64,000 bases of DNA. It comes from G965230065 sp965230065 (GTDB lineage: Bacteria; Bacteroidota; Bacteroidia; Cytophagales; Cyclobacteriaceae). The DNA lies in contig OZ245942.1 in NCBI GenBank assembly GCA_965230065.1, positions 2,728,001-2,792,000 of the forward strand, given 5' to 3'. A model generated the notes under the pieces. That model worked only from the letters and a program-made list of their open reading frames with translations. It did no database searches and was not told the origin of the DNA. Both the position numbers and the translations under genes were made by a program. Shown here piece after piece: positions 52,639 through 62,074 of the stretch (position 1 is the first letter of the stretch; every line of letters begins with the position of its first letter).

Positions 52639-55600
52639 TTAATCTTTCATCAGCCTTATTACTTTCGGTGCGGCATCTGAGGTTTCAATCCGTAATAAAT
52701 AAAACCCTTTTTCTAACGGCAAGTGGTTTAAGTCAACGGGCAAGGTTTCAGCTTCTTTCGCTATCTTATGTAATTTCTGCCAATAAACTTTCCCATACAT
52801 ATCCACCAAAAAGTAATTCAATGTACTTCCTTTGGTGGCATGGTTAATTATTATTTGCAGTTCATTTTCCAGAGGGTTAGGAAAGGCTGCTACCTGCAAA
52901 CGTGAATTACGGTCAGGGGCAGCTTCGCTATCTATGATTTCCACGGTAATGGTTTGCGATTTTCCTTCTGCATTACCTTTTAACTTAGGTTTGGCTGTAA
53001 TGGTGTACATGCCCGGTTTAGGTGTTTTACCAAAGTAGTCGCTCATATCATCACCAAATAACGCATATGGAGCAAATTTTTCTACTCTGAAAAATTGATT
53101 ATCATTCAAGGCAAAACCTACCTGCTTTATTTCCCCTTTCACATTTGCCCTTATATTGATGGATTTATTGAGTAATGCAGCCAAATCTATCACATCCCCA
53201 TCGGCCAAAGGCTGTATTTCTTGATTTGTAACTGCATCAACCAAAGTAAAACCTGAAACCCCTGATGAATTAACCACTGTAAAATGAATACTTTTGGCCT
53301 GGCCTGCCTTGTCTCCGTATTCGGAAGGAAAAGAAGTGGCAGTTACGTGATATTCACCAGGAATGAGCTTTCCGTCCAAATAATCTCCATTATCATCGCC
53401 AAAAAGCGCATAAGGGGCCGTTTTTTCCCGACGGAAATACTCCTTACCATTGAGCCCAAATCGTACCCTGCCTACCATTTCAGGATATACATCAGCCCTG
53501 ATATTCAATGGATATGGATAATCAAATAAATCAATTTCAGCACCGTAAGCAAGCTTCATAATGTCTTCGTTGGTAGCTGCATTTACTAAAGTAAACCCAG
53601 TAATGGCAGGAACTTGCCCTACGCCATAAATGGAGGTAGAACCACTTATTTCGTTAGCTGCCACTACCAATGGCATACCAACCGGGCTTTCTTCAGCATT
53701 AATGAAAAGCAACCCTTCAGGGCCCAAATCTCCGGCTTCAGGGGTTTCTACATCAGCCGTAAAATCGCGGTTGTTGTAGTAAGTAACATATTTTACATCA
53801 GCCGGATTGGTAACATCATACACCATGATTCCACTGATCCTTTCCAGGCCGATGAAGGCAAAGGTACGCCCGTCAATCATCCCGATGGCAACGCCTTCCG
53901 GCTCGGGGCCTTTGTTATCGCTTCGGTCGTCAAACTCGTTTTCATCGTTAGTGGTATTGAAAAAATCGGGAAAAAGGCTGGCGGTAATTTGCTCAAATTC
54001 ATCACCGCTGTCGTACACCAGGTTGCCAAACTCATCCCAGATAGTAAAAGAGCGGGCACCGTAGGCAAAAATCCTGTCATAATCCCCATCTCCGTCAATA
54101 TCCCCGTTTTCGAGGGTTATGCCCAGTTTCCCTAAAGCTTCATCGGCTTTTAAAGCCTCTGCATTTGGGAAGGCCATTGGATCCAGCATGTAATCATCAT
54201 CCCCTACTTCCCCTTCTTCAGAGAAAAAATCATAGTCACGGGCGTCCCCTTCGTTGGCGGTGATATAGTAAGTATTGCCATTAGCTTCAAAAGAAGTTAC
54301 ACCATCAGGCTGATACATACCCAACACAGGCCAGTTTGTAATATTAATCATGCCGTCATCGTTACTGGCATCCAAAGCATTCGGCATACCAGCGAAATCA
54401 ATAATACCTAATGCTGTTTTTTCCAAACCTGGTTCTAATCCAAAATCATTATCATTCAAAACGGCCAGGGAGCCATCGGGCAGCAGGGCCAGCCCTTCCG
54501 GCTTATCACTGGGCAGGTATCCCAAAGAAGGGAGGTTCAATACTTTGTGTTTGTAAACCGGATGGATATTTAATGCCGCCAGTTCATCGGGTGTGTGCTG
54601 CTCCAAAGTTTTGCCCGTCATGCCCATAATATTCATACCTAAGATGTTGGTTGCCCCTTTAAAATCAATTTCATAAATAAATTTCTTGTTAGCAGGGTCG
54701 GCCCCGGAATCTCTTTCTATTACATAAAATTTTCCTGTTTCAGAGTCATACACTGCGTCCCCCATCTTATCAACATTAGAGCTACGAAAAGTGGGTTTTT
54801 CCAGCAAATACACATATTCGGCCACTGGCATTCCGTTGGCAGGATCAATACCCAGAATGCGGATAATGCTGGAGTTATCGCTGGCTGCCCGGTCAGGGTT
54901 TGCCAGGGGAGTTTGGATGAACGCGTACAAAATGCCAGCATCGGTATCCAAAGCCATTGCTTCAAACCCCCGGTTGGCCCGTCGGTAATTATATTCTTCA
55001 GGCAAGGTTTCAGTACCAAAAGTACCTGGGGACTCACCACCTAAAGCAGCCGTTCTTTTCGGCACATACCGTTGGGCAAGCATACCATTGGGCATAAAGT
55101 GGTAAATAGCCGGACGGTACTCATCAACCATCCAGTAAGTGCCATCGGCCGGGTTCATTACAATCCCTTCCAAATCGGCACCGTAAGGGTCGTAGTCCAA
55201 TAACTTATAGTAGTTTCCATCTGCATCAGCATATTCAGTAGTTTCCATCACAGGCTGGGCAGGGATTTCGTCTATACCTGGGATGTTGGGCAAGCCACTG
55301 ATAGGATATGTCATTGCCCCTTCTTTTCTGTACAAGTCAATCTTTTCTGTAACTTCAATCGTTCCTGTATTTTTATCCAGTTCAAATTTGATGATTTGTG
55401 CCTGATAATCCGGAATCAGAAAAGGGCGCACGGTCATATTTTGGGCAGGGGTTCCTGCTTTAATTACATCAGTTGGGTTTCCATTAGGGCCACGGTCAGG
55501 CACGGTGGCAAATTTATACTTGCCATCAGCAGTCATTCCCTCATAAAACAAACCGGAGAGGCCACCGAATAATATATTTTGATCGGCATCCAGGGGAGGC

Positions 55601-56433
55601 TCGTTGATTTCAAACTGGCTTAGCACTGGCTGGTTTGTGTTATGGTTTTTGTACCCCAGCGGAAGAATATCTTTGATGGTGGCACTCATGATATCCAGTA
55701 CGGCAAAAGCATTATTTTCCTGCAAAGCTACAAAGGCGGTAGTGCCATCGGGTGAAATGGCAATCCCTTCGGGTTCCAGGTCCTGGGCTACAGAGCTGCT
55801 GTAGTTAAAAATTCTTACCCCTTTGGCGCGCAGTTCGGCCGCTTTTCCATTAAAGGCTGTAAAATCAGCAGTAATTACCGAAAAATCGTTTACATTGATA
55901 ATACTAACCGAACCTTCGGGGTCTTCGGCGCCATCGTCAGCAGGTTCCCCTTCATTGGCAACCAGCACTTTTGAGCCATCCGGAGTGAAGATGAGCATAT
56001 CGGGGAGGCTACCTACATCCACAATCGCTTTGGCATTGGTAGTCGTTTCTGATATATCAGCACTAAAAAATATGACTTTTCCATTCCCGTTTTCATCTTC
56101 CGCTGTTACTCCTATCAGCCCATCATTTGCGGCAATGCTGGTAATACCAACGTTAGGCAATAGGTTCGCAATGTCGAATGAAAACAGCAGGGTAGGGTTT
56201 GACGGGTTGCTGATACTGATAACATCGATTTTGCCGGTGCTTCCATTTGTAACAAAAAGACGCTGTGTACCTGCGTCATAGGCAGGGATTTCCGCGCCTC
56301 CATCGTCAAAGATACCGGTTTGGTAGGTACCCAACAGGCTTAGCTGGTTAGGGGTTTGGGCAATCAGGGCTGTGCTTGCTATGCATAGAAAAAACGATAG
56401 CAGTAGTTTTAGGTTAGTGAAAGAGTTTTTCAT
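52639..56433 (-). CDS. T9SS-exported esterase-like-of-phytase / choice-of-anchor protein
   Basis: A 1264-residue secreted protein. Signal: MKNSFTNLKLLLSFFLCIASTALIAQ. Residues ~30-260 and ~700-940 are a split choice-of-anchor I beta propeller (IDVISISNPSNP, LEPEGIAISPDGTTAFVAL, GPEPEGVAIGMIDGRTFAFIGLER). Between them is an esterase-like-of-phytase domain (FEAMALDTDAGILYAFIQTP, KFYVIERDSG, KPEGLALLPDGSLAVLNDND). After about residue 960 come two Ig-like repeats (RFGLNGKEYFRREKTAPYALFGDD; GFALNDNQFFRVEKFAPYALFGDD). The end, AAFPNPLENELQIIIN to GFYLLRIETSDAAPKVIRLMKD, is a type A C-terminal signal for type IX secretion. Probably a surface phosphatase/esterase; activity unproven. Confidence 0.93.
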   Translation of the reverse strand: MKNSFTNLKLLLSFFLCIASTALIAQTPNQLSLLGTYQTGIFDDGGAEIPAYDAGTQRLFVTNGSTGKIDVISISNPSNPTLLFSFDIANLLPNVGITSIAANDGLIGVTAEDENGNGKVIFFSADISETTTNAKAIVDVGSLPDMLIFTPDGSKVLVANEGEPADDGAEDPEGSVSIINVNDFSVITADFTAFNGKAAELRAKGVRIFNYSSSVAQDLEPEGIAISPDGTTAFVALQENNAFAVLDIMSATIKDILPLGYKNHNTNQPVLSQFEINEPPLDADQNILFGGLSGLFYEGMTADGKYKFATVPDRGPNGNPTDVIKAGTPAQNMTVRPFLIPDYQAQIIKFELDKNTGTIEVTEKIDLYRKEGAMTYPISGLPNIPGIDEIPAQPVMETTEYADADGNYYKLLDYDPYGADLEGIVMNPADGTYWMVDEYRPAIYHFMPNGMLAQRYVPKRTAALGGESPGTFGTETLPEEYNYRRANRGFEAMALDTDAGILYAFIQTPLANPDRAASDNSSIIRILGIDPANGMPVAEYVYLLEKPTFRSSNVDKMGDAVYDSETGKFYVIERDSGADPANKKFIYEIDFKGATNILGMNIMGMTGKTLEQHTPDELAALNIHPVYKHKVLNLPSLGYLPSDKPEGLALLPDGSLAVLNDNDFGLEPGLEKTALGIIDFAGMPNALDASNDDGMINITNWPVLGMYQPDGVTSFEANGNTYYITANEGDARDYDFFSEEGEVGDDDYMLDPMAFPNAEALKADEALGKLGITLENGDIDGDGDYDRIFAYGARSFTIWDEFGNLVYDSGDEFEQITASLFPDFFNTTNDENEFDDRSDNKGPEPEGVAIGMIDGRTFAFIGLERISGIMVYDVTNPADVKYVTYYNNRDFTADVETPEAGDLGPEGLLFINAEESPVGMPLVVAANEISGSTSIYGVGQVPAITGFTLVNAATNEDIMKLAYGAEIDLFDYPYPLNIRADVYPEMVGRVRFGLNGKEYFRREKTAPYALFGDDNGDYLDGKLIPGEYHVTATSFPSEYGDKAGQAKSIHFTVVNSSGVSGFTLVDAVTNQEIQPLADGDVIDLAALLNKSINIRANVKGEIKQVGFALNDNQFFRVEKFAPYALFGDDMSDYFGKTPKPGMYTITAKPKLKGNAEGKSQTITVEIIDSEAAPDRNSRLQVAAFPNPLENELQIIINHATKGSTLNYFLVDMYGKVYWQKLHKIAKEAETLPVDLNHLPLEKGFYLLRIETSDAAPKVIRLMKD

Positions 56434-56576
56434 AAAAATTTAGGTTTGGTTAAAGTGAGCCTAAATTTATATCCTATGGTGAGCTTTCACCTATTCTGAC
56501 CGGTTATGAAATTGTTAAGGAAAAGTAGGGAATGTTAAGAAGTTTTAATGCGGAAGGTTGAAAATATCGACAAAAA

Positions 56577-56703
56577 AAAGCGGCGTTCAACACACCGCTT
56601 TACACTATACAACCTAACCTAAAACTATGAGAATTGCCCAAATTTTACTTTGGAACTGTCTTTAATTTCTTGATTCAAATTTGCACTTATATCCCTAAAG
56701 ATA
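56577..56703 (-). ncRNA. Candidate short transcript with own terminator
   Basis: On the minus strand a TATCTTTAG -7-like box (56695-56703) is followed by ~95 nt ending in a hairpin, AAAGCGG (56595-56601) / CCGCTTT (56577-56583) plus T run. It contains TTTTAGGTTAGG, which recurs as TTTAGGTTAGG at ~57848. A 17-codon TTG-initiated frame ending FGQFS lies inside. It could be a small RNA, a small peptide gene, or just the 3' end of the 56776-57018 transcript. The remaining gap 56434-56775 shows no other gene. Confidence 0.3.
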
Positions 56704-56775
56704 AAAAGCCAAAAATATGAAAAGCTGGCATTTGTAAGAAATCTTTAAATCTGTACGATAAAAGGTTTTCTTAGA

Positions 56776-57018
56776 TTAGCTGTCACTTTCAGATATGATT
56801 TCTTCCACAATGGTAACGGCATCTTCAAAAGGAATGGTTTCAGGTACGTGTACCCGTTCTTCATTTTCGATGAAAAGACCATATAATAACCATACCCTTT
56901 TCACTTCTAACTCTTTCTCATGAATATCCATGAGTACGGATATGTCTTTGGTGTACACTACCAGTTCCCCGAACTGGTTTACATACTTTGGCAGATAATG
57001 AATCTTGTTACATTTCAT
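56776..57018 (-). CDS. Small hypothetical protein
   Basis: An 80-residue frame from ATG 57018. Predicted soluble alpha/beta protein: KYVNQFGELVVYTKDISVLMDIHEKELEVKRVWLLYGLF and an acidic end PFEDAVTIVEEIISESDS. No family recognised. It is followed on the same strand by a terminator at 56577-56601 and preceded 180 bp upstream by another small frame, so both may be one orphan unit. Confidence 0.5.
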   Translation of the reverse strand: MKCNKIHYLPKYVNQFGELVVYTKDISVLMDIHEKELEVKRVWLLYGLFIENEERVHVPETIPFEDAVTIVEEIISESDS

Positions 57019-57199
57019 GTTTACCTTCTGTTACCTGAAGAATAAAAAATTATATTAACAACTACATATAAAAATAGGTAAGGCGAAAATGTTAAGAATC
57101 TGCGAAGAAGAAAAAGCAATGAAGGCGGATACCTGTTTTATGTAAGAAAGGATGGAGGGAAAGGCAGAACGGATGAATTTTTATAAAATTGGATTTACT

Positions 57200-57592
57200 T
57201 TAAACACTTTCTAATAAAATGTTCAGGGCTACCTGCAGGGTTGAATTGCAAGCCTTTACCACAGAAGTCTGATAGTTGGGGTCTGAATAATCGCAATACA
57301 CAAGTTTCAGATATGCATGTTCAGGATTGGCCAGTTGTAGGGAATCATCGGCCCAAAAGTTAGGCTCTGAACTTTCATTCAGATAAAAAAATCCTTTTAA
57401 ACCTATTTTAAAGCAATTGCCGTTCTGAAAAACCAAATACATATTACTTATGTCATAGGCGGGGCCTGATAAATAAGCCCTGATTACTTTTCCATAACGA
57501 CCGATAATTTCATGAACCATACTAATAAAGATCAAAATTGCAGGAGAGCATATATGCAAAGTTGAGACCTGCCCGAAAATTATTTTTTTCAT
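57200..57592 (-). CDS. Hypothetical protein
   Basis: A 130-residue frame from ATG 57592, or 106 residues from ATG 57520 (MVHEIIGRYGKVIRAYLSG), which I favour as it begins with a folded-looking segment. Mixed alpha/beta: ISNMYLVFQNGNCFKIGLKGFFYLNESSEPNFWADDSLQLANP and KLVYCDYSDPNYQTSVVKACNSTLQVALN. No family recognised; could be an immunity-like or regulatory small protein, but nothing shows that. Confidence 0.5.
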   Translation of the reverse strand: MKKIIFGQVSTLHICSPAILIFISMVHEIIGRYGKVIRAYLSGPAYDISNMYLVFQNGNCFKIGLKGFFYLNESSEPNFWADDSLQLANPEHAYLKLVYCDYSDPNYQTSVVKACNSTLQVALNILLESV

Positions 57593-58042
57593 TTGGTAGT
57601 AAAATCATACATCTATGAGAAGTTGGGAAAAGATACGCTGGCTGTAAAGAATTGTGGTGACTTTACACATATTATTATCAGAATGGGTTTTCATACACCC
57701 GGCTTTATTTCTCAATATGATAAACAAAGTGGCTGATTTTTTGTTTTTTTTGGCTTATTGCCAAGTTTTTACGGTCTGGCAACCCTTTTGTCATTTATGG
57801 TGTGCGAATATGCAGATAGTAACAGGAGGATGTGTGGTTTGGAACAGCCTAACCTAAACCGTTAAGTGCCAATCATTCATACTGAAACCACCAACGTTTC
57901 TGATCACGCACCACCTGTGCAATCTTTTCATTCATGGCAACGGCGCCTCCAGGGCGCCGTTTTTTTTTGTGGGAAGAATGTTTGCAAAATGGGAAGAATA
58001 TCAGCATATTTAAATCTTTACAATTCACAAATACTATCTGTT
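57593..58042. other. 450-bp gap with no supported gene
   Basis: Contains CCTAACCTAAA at about 57848 (same motif as 56611) and, at 57939-57969, a strong hairpin-T run. No frame here looks like a real gene; a 20-codon minus-strand frame starting ATGAATGAAAAGATT is too short to support. Confidence 0.6.
57939..57969 (+). terminator. Strong intrinsic terminator (orphan)
   Basis: AACGGCGCC (57939-57947) / GGCGCCGTT (57953-57961), 5-nt loop, then T to 57968. No gene on the + strand directly precedes it, so it may end an unannotated short transcript. Confidence 0.75.
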
Positions 58043-58201
58043 ATGGGCAACTTTGTTAACTTCATCGTAGGAGGCATGCTGGGTTATTGGGTGGTAAGAA
58101 AAATGACAGATTCTCAAAACTATTCTTCCGGACATAATGATATTAAGCATAATCACAGCAGGCAGCATAATGGCCAACCTGTAAATTATGCGCATGAATA
58201 G
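58043..58201 (+). CDS. Very small possible membrane protein
   Basis: A 52-codon frame from ATG 58043: a single hydrophobic segment (FVNFIVGGMLGYWVVRKM) and a polar His/Asn-rich tail (GHNDIKHNHSRQHNGQ). It lies 25 bp before the MocA-like gene on the same strand. Short single-TM proteins of this kind exist, but I have no homologue to support it. Confidence 0.35.
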   Translation: MGNFVNFIVGGMLGYWVVRKMTDSQNYSSGHNDIKHNHSRQHNGQPVNYAHE

Positions 58202-58226
58202 ACTTTTGGCTCGAATATTTTTGTAA

Positions 58227-58850
58227 ATGCATGAGCAATTTTCTGCAAATCTTTCTGGTATTGGCATAATATTACTGGCAGCCGGCTCTTCTTCCCGTAT
58301 GGGAAAGCCAAAGCAACTCTTACCTGTCAATCGTACAACGTTAATCAGGAAATCGGTGTTGGTTGCTATGAGTGCTAATTTCTCTCCGGTAGTTGTGGTT
58401 CTTGGGGCACATAAAAATAAAATATATTCCTCAATTAATGATTTACCCATAACAATAGTTGAAAACGAAAATTGGCAGGAGGGCATGGGCACTTCTGTCA
58501 AAGCTGGTATGCAAAAGCTACAAGCTGGCTACCCCCAAACGAAGGCGGTGATTTTGATGTTGTGTGATCAGCCTTTCGTAGATATTGCCCTGCTGCACAG
58601 CTTAGTCCTGGAATACCAAACTTCCGGAAAGCCCGTTATTGCTTCAAAATACGGGGAAACAAATGGCGTTCCTGCTCTATTTGACCGTCAGTTTTTCGCC
58701 CAACTTTCTTCCTTACAAGGCGATGAAGGAGCCAGGAAGATCATTAAAAAACATGCTGAACTGGTTGCCACAGTACCCTTTGAAAAAGGAAAGTATGATA
58801 TTGACACCATGGAAGATTATCAAAGAATACAGCAAATGCTGGGGCAATAA
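58227..58850 (+). CDS. MocA/MobA-like molybdenum cofactor nucleotidyltransferase
   Basis: A 207-residue NTP transferase. N-terminal signature LLAAGSSSRMGKPKQLLPV binds the nucleotide; ILMLCDQPFVD (metal-binding D in the CDQP motif), ETNGVPALFDRQFFAQLSSLQGDEGARKII and YDIDTMEDY complete the fold. In MocA it adds CMP to molybdopterin to make the MCD cofactor of xanthine dehydrogenase-type enzymes. It lies 188 bp upstream of a molybdenum hydroxylase pair, which strongly supports MocA over MobA. Confidence 0.9.
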   Translation: MHEQFSANLSGIGIILLAAGSSSRMGKPKQLLPVNRTTLIRKSVLVAMSANFSPVVVVLGAHKNKIYSSINDLPITIVENENWQEGMGTSVKAGMQKLQAGYPQTKAVILMLCDQPFVDIALLHSLVLEYQTSGKPVIASKYGETNGVPALFDRQFFAQLSSLQGDEGARKIIKKHAELVATVPFEKGKYDIDTMEDYQRIQQMLGQ

Positions 58851-59037
58851 ACTCAAATTAATACCTAATATTAAAATCTTAAACTCTAAATAATTCTAAA
58901 TGACAAAACCATAAATAAAAAACTATTTTGGTTTTTGGGCTTAGAATTTAGGGTTTGAATTTTTAGTATGCTTTGCCCCAACAGGATAATTTAATAAATT
59001 ACACACCTGATTTTATTTTGCTATCAACCAAAAAATC

Positions 59038-59508
59038 ATGGCTGAAATCACTCTGAAAATTAACCAAAAAGATTATACGCTGGATGTCGATCCTCAAATG
59101 CCTTTGCTCTGGGCTATCCGCGATTTTGTCGGACTGAAAGGCACCAAGTTTGGCTGCGGCATGGCACAATGTGGTGCCTGCACTGTGCATATGGAAGGCA
59201 ATGCCATTCGTTCCTGTGTCACACCTGTGGTTGCTGTGGCTGATAAAAACATCACCACCATTGAAGGGCTTTCCGAAAACAATGACCATCCGGTACAAAA
59301 AGCCTGGGTTGACGCACAAGTGCCCCAGTGCGGTTACTGCCAGTCGGGGCAAATTATGTCAGCAGTGGCACTGTTGAATAAAAATGCCACACCAACTGAC
59401 GAAGATATAGACCGGGCCATGCATGGCAACATCTGCCGTTGTGGAACTTACCCCCGCATAAGAAAAGCAATTCATGAAGCTGCAAAAGGTATGGAACATG
59501 GAAAATAA
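59038..59508 (+). CDS. [2Fe-2S] subunit of molybdenum hydroxylase, copy 2
   Basis: A 156-residue paralog of the gene at 30153: FGCGMAQCGACTVHMEG, QCGYCQSGQIMSAVALL and NICRCGTYPRIRKAIHEAA provide two [2Fe-2S] clusters. It is the IorA-like electron-transfer subunit. It overlaps the large subunit by 11 bp if that starts at 59498, indicating coupled translation. Together with MocA upstream this is a complete hydroxylase gene set. Confidence 0.93.
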   Translation: MAEITLKINQKDYTLDVDPQMPLLWAIRDFVGLKGTKFGCGMAQCGACTVHMEGNAIRSCVTPVVAVADKNITTIEGLSENNDHPVQKAWVDAQVPQCGYCQSGQIMSAVALLNKNATPTDEDIDRAMHGNICRCGTYPRIRKAIHEAAKGMEHGK

Positions 59509-61645
59509 CACGATAGATCGAAGAAAGTTTTTAAAAATCACCGGTGCCTCTGGTGCCATGCTCGCCCTGGGTTTCACTACTGCTGCCACAGGCAAAGAAA
59601 CTGAAATTTTTAAGCTTACCAATGAAGGAGTATTTGGTGCGGAATTAACCGATTTCATCGTGATTGATAAAGCAGGACAAATTACCCTCATTAACCATAA
59701 ACCTGAAATGGGGCAGGGGGTATTCCAATCCATGCCCATGCTGATTGCCGAAGAACTGGAAGTAGACATGGAAACTGTGCATGTAGTGCAAGGGCAGGGG
59801 AATAAAAGGTTTGGCAACCAACTGGTAGGCGGCAGCAACAGTGTGCGCGGACAATGGGAGCCTTTGCGTAAGGTAGGCGCTGCCGCACGGGAAATGCTCA
59901 TTCAGGCCGCTGCCAATAAATGGGGAAAGAAACCTGAAAAGTGCTATGCCCGGGACGGTAAAGTATTTTTCAAAAACAAAAGTTTTACGTATGGCGAACT
60001 GGTAGAAGATGCCGCCAGGCTAAAAGTGCCGGAAAATCCTAAGCTGAAAAACCCTGAAGACTTTAAAATATTAGGAAAACCCCTGCCCCGGAAAGACACT
60101 CCGGCAAAAGTAAATGGAATAGCTACCTTTGGCCTGGATGTGGAAGTGCCCGGCATGTTGTATGCTTCCGTAGAACGCTCCCCGGCCATGCACGGAAAAG
60201 TAGCAAGCTTTGATGAAGCCGCCGCCAAGGCTGTGTCCGGTGTAAAGCATGTGGTAAAATCAGAACGGCCGGTTTTTAGCTACAATTTTGAAGGGGTTGC
60301 TGTAGTAGCAGATTCCTACTGGGCAGCTTTGCAAGGGCGGAAGGCCCTCAACGTGCAGTGGGATTTGTCAGGGTTTGAAGATACCGATTCCCGAAAAATC
60401 AAAAGCGGTTTGGAAGCATTAAAAGCTGAAGAGGGCTTTTTGCACAAAAGTGAAGGAAACTTTGAAGAAGCATTCACCGGGGCCGACAAAACCATAGAAG
60501 CCGATTACGACCTGCCCTATCTGGCACATTCACCCATGGAGCCCATGAATATGACCGCTCATGTAACCAGTGATGGTTGTGAAATTTGGGGCGCCACCCA
60601 ATCTCCCCAATGGGCCATGGGCGACCTGGCCAAATACCTGAACATTCCTGAGGAAAAGATAAAAATTAATGTTACATTTTTGGGAGGTGGGTTTGGCCGC
60701 CGGGCGTTTAACGATTTTGTGATAGAAGCCGCCTCTATTTCTAAGGCGGTAAACGCTCCCGTAAAAGTAGTGTGGACGCGGGAAGACGACACCCAGCAAG
60801 GGCCGTTCCGCCCGGGAACTTTCCATCAGTTGAAAGCAGGTTTTAATGCTGAAGGAAAGCCCATAGCCTTGCAACACAAAATGATTGGGCAGGCACTTGG
60901 GTTCCAATGGCCCGGTGCAGATAAATCAAAAATACCCGGTGGCGTGATGGAAGCCATCAACCTGCACTACAAGTTCCCCAACTGGAAAACCAATTATGTA
61001 GCCTATGAATCCCAAATTCCGGTACTGTGGTGGCGGTCGGTTTATTCTTCTACCAACGCTTTTGCTCATGAGTGTTTTATAGATGAAGTGGCAGAGGCAG
61101 CAGGCAAAGACCCGTTGCAATTTCGCAAAGAAATGCTGCGAGAACAGCCCAGGTTTGTAAAGCTGCTGGAAAAACTGGAGGAAACTTCTGGCTGGAACGA
61201 ACCACTGGCAGAAGGCATGGGAAAAGGCGTAGCGGTAGCCGAGTGCTTTGGCAGCATTTGCGGGCAGGTAGTGTATGTAAAACGGGCAGACGACCGCCTG
61301 CAAATAGACAAAGTAGTAGCGGTTATCGATTGTGGCATGACCGTAAACCCTGATACCATCGTAGCCCAAACCGAAGGCAATATAGTGATGGGGCTGACAG
61401 CTGCTGTAAAAGACCAAATCCTGTTCAAACGGGGGCGTGCTATCCAAAGCAATTTCCATAATTATGATATGATTCGGGTTAACGAAACGCCCACCATTGA
61501 AGTGCATATTATGGAAAACACCGAAAAGTCGGGCGGTGTAGGCGAACCGGGCCTGCCACCCTTAGCGCCGGCTCTGGCCAATGCCGTATTCAATGAATCA
61601 GGAAAGCGCATCCGAAGCTTGCCTTTCCGACTGGAACGGGCATAA
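59498..61645 (+). CDS. Molybdopterin-binding subunit, isoquinoline 1-oxidoreductase beta type (Tat-exported), copy 2
   Basis: From ATG 59498 (MENNTIDRRKFLKITG) 715 residues; an upstream ATG at 59474 is less likely as it lies deeper in the alpha gene. Tat-like signal DRRKFLKITGASGAML. Domain features: KPEMGQGVFQSMPMLIAEELEV, RFGNQLVGGSNSVRGQW, VTFLGGGFGRRAFNDFVIEA, GEPGLPPLAPALANAVFNESGKRIRSLPFRL with the likely catalytic Glu in VGEPG. It lacks an FAD partner and likely passes electrons to a periplasmic cytochrome. Substrate, such as an aldehyde or N-heteroaromatic, is unknown. The gap to 61853 holds no certain gene. Confidence 0.92.
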   Translation: MENNTIDRRKFLKITGASGAMLALGFTTAATGKETEIFKLTNEGVFGAELTDFIVIDKAGQITLINHKPEMGQGVFQSMPMLIAEELEVDMETVHVVQGQGNKRFGNQLVGGSNSVRGQWEPLRKVGAAAREMLIQAAANKWGKKPEKCYARDGKVFFKNKSFTYGELVEDAARLKVPENPKLKNPEDFKILGKPLPRKDTPAKVNGIATFGLDVEVPGMLYASVERSPAMHGKVASFDEAAAKAVSGVKHVVKSERPVFSYNFEGVAVVADSYWAALQGRKALNVQWDLSGFEDTDSRKIKSGLEALKAEEGFLHKSEGNFEEAFTGADKTIEADYDLPYLAHSPMEPMNMTAHVTSDGCEIWGATQSPQWAMGDLAKYLNIPEEKIKINVTFLGGGFGRRAFNDFVIEAASISKAVNAPVKVVWTREDDTQQGPFRPGTFHQLKAGFNAEGKPIALQHKMIGQALGFQWPGADKSKIPGGVMEAINLHYKFPNWKTNYVAYESQIPVLWWRSVYSSTNAFAHECFIDEVAEAAGKDPLQFRKEMLREQPRFVKLLEKLEETSGWNEPLAEGMGKGVAVAECFGSICGQVVYVKRADDRLQIDKVVAVIDCGMTVNPDTIVAQTEGNIVMGLTAAVKDQILFKRGRAIQSNFHNYDMIRVNETPTIEVHIMENTEKSGGVGEPGLPPLAPALANAVFNESGKRIRSLPFRLERA

Positions 61646-61852
61646 TTATTAATATGGAAGCAAAATACCTTTTCGTTATCGACCTGTTGATGCTTTTTGC
61701 GTGGCGATGGTTTTATCCAAACCAGCCCTGCACGAGGGTTTTGAAAACCAGCACACCAAATCCAATGTGGGTATCCATGAGTTTGATTTAGAAAAATAAC
61801 GGTATTATTTTCCATGCGTATATACTTTGGTAATACGATTAATAGATCACCA

Positions 61853-62074
61853 ATGACACTTATTGTATCAAACCCGAAAATTTTGGGTGGTAAGCCCTGT
61901 GTAAAAGGAACCCGTATCAGCGTAGATATGATATTGGAATGGATTGGTTCAGGGGCCACCGAAGCTGATATTGTCAAAAATTATCCACACCTTACCGTAG
62001 AGGCTGTGCGGGAGGCTGTGCGGTACGCTGCCCGGTATTTACACAATGAAATTGTGATTGAAGTTTCTATCTAA
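61853..62074 (+). CDS. DUF433 antitoxin-like protein (intact pair)
   Basis: From ATG 61853 (MTLIVSNPKILGGKPCVKG) 73 residues. DUF433 motif NPKILGGKPCVKGTRISVDMILEWIGSGATEADIVKNYPHLTVEAVREAVRYAARYL. The stop overlaps the next start by one base (TAATG), the tight coupling seen in TA pairs. Related to the orphaned copy at 41015. Confidence 0.92.
   Translation: MTLIVSNPKILGGKPCVKGTRISVDMILEWIGSGATEADIVKNYPHLTVEAVREAVRYAARYLHNEIVIEVSI

Noticed and set aside
57866..58042. Longer frame ending in the 58043 small protein
   Set aside because: It reads through a strong terminator hairpin and has no ATG near a plausible signal; only the part from 58043 was kept, at low confidence.
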